Assembly (NCBI GenBank): GCA_019915015.1
Contig: JAHBBC010000022.1
Location: forward strand, 372,001-436,000
DNA from: Auriscalpium vulgare
Taxonomy: Eukaryota > Basidiomycota > Agaricomycetes > Russulales > Auriscalpiaceae
DNA: 64,000 nt
Direction: 5' to 3'
The notes beneath the pieces were generated by a model, which worked only from the letters and a program-made list of their open reading frames with translations, was not told the origin of the DNA and did not search any database. This document shows, in pieces, positions 63,627 through 64,000 of the stretch. The position numbers and the translations under genes are program-made. Position 1 is the first letter of the stretch; each line of letters opens with the position of its first letter.

Positions 63627-64000
63627 CAACTCTGTCGGTTAGTAAAGTAGTACTTTGGTCTAGTAGAGTAGCAAATGCAAAGTTCCAATACTAGCTGATA
63701 CGCATACAGCGTAGTACCATGAGCTATAGTGTTTACTTCAATGGAAGGTAACTACTGTGCGCCCTTGAAGGTGTTTAAACCACGTGTATTTACAGTGTAG
63801 TGTTTACTTTAGCCCCATTACAGTATTCACTACGGGCCCGTGTGGCCCAATATGTACATAAACAGGATGTGTAGTATTTACTGCGGGTGCACAGGGGGCG
63901 CGCATTATTCACTCCGGGAGCGCAGTAATTACTCCGGGCACGCAGTACTCCGGGCACAAAGTATTCACTCCGGGCGTGCAGTACTCACTCCGGGCGCACA
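63627..64000 (-). mobile_element. Second KDZ element, right-hand end only, inverted, runs off window
   Basis: The 374 bases to the window end match the reverse complement of 21543-21916 without gaps and with ten differences counted by eye, all transitions. The TIR starts at CAACTCTGTCGG (63627), then come the same subterminal region and first array units. In the first element this end lies downstream of the transposase, so here the transposase should lie beyond the window on the minus strand. The 8 bases before it (CGCTCATG) would be one half of its target-site duplication. Confidence 0.92.

Overview
The window is filamentous-fungal nuclear DNA, most likely from an Agaricomycete (mushroom or polypore lineage). 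The evidence is short GT-AG introns of about 45-65 bp in almost every gene, lineage-typical expanded families (F-box/LRR-like, BTB/POZ, WD40 and sedolisin proteins), Kyakuja-Dileera-Zisupton (KDZ) DNA transposons and a copia-type LTR element. I cannot name the species.

Layout. 0-6.3 kb: the 3' part of a sedolisin peptidase gene, a repeat-filled spacer, and a minus-strand alpha/beta-hydrolase gene. 6.75-22.3 kb: a major facilitator superfamily (MFS) transporter gene split by a 13.7-kb KDZ DNA transposon (8186-21916). The transposon has 8-bp target-site duplications (TSDs), roughly 70-bp terminal inverted repeats (TIRs), and large opposed subterminal minisatellite arrays built on a 10-base AGTATTTACT core. 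It carries four genes: a CxC2-KDZ transposase that looks intact, an unnamed agaricomycete-type protein with a WFNN helix, a small basic protein, and a broken proline-rich ORF. 22.5-25.4 kb: a scrambled, decayed second copy of the sedolisin/hydrolase segment. 26.5-28.8 kb: a seven-bladed WD40 protein. 30.0-32.1 kb: a complete sedolisin on the minus strand.

33-60 kb is an accessory region of F-box-like and BTB genes, many of them broken. One F-box gene holds a 2.9-kb TIR element. One BTB gene carries a single frameshift and another is a relic. A 1.44-kb LTR element encoding only Gag (identical 134-bp LTRs, 5-bp TSD, half-tRNA-iMet primer site) sits just upstream of an F-box/LRR gene with a very acidic tract. 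Long related non-coding blocks (about 29.1-29.9, 48.6-51.0, 55.4-57.1 and 60.3-63.5 kb) recur in this region. At 63627 a second copy of the KDZ element begins in inverted orientation and runs off the window.

The most notable system is the KDZ element. Precise removal with one 8-bp TSD rebuilds both the reading frame and the 3' splice site of the MFS gene. The 374-bp end shared by the two copies differs only by transitions. These points suggest recent movement and cytosine-deamination-type mutation. All work was by eye; splice sites are inferred from frame, consensus and paralogue comparison.
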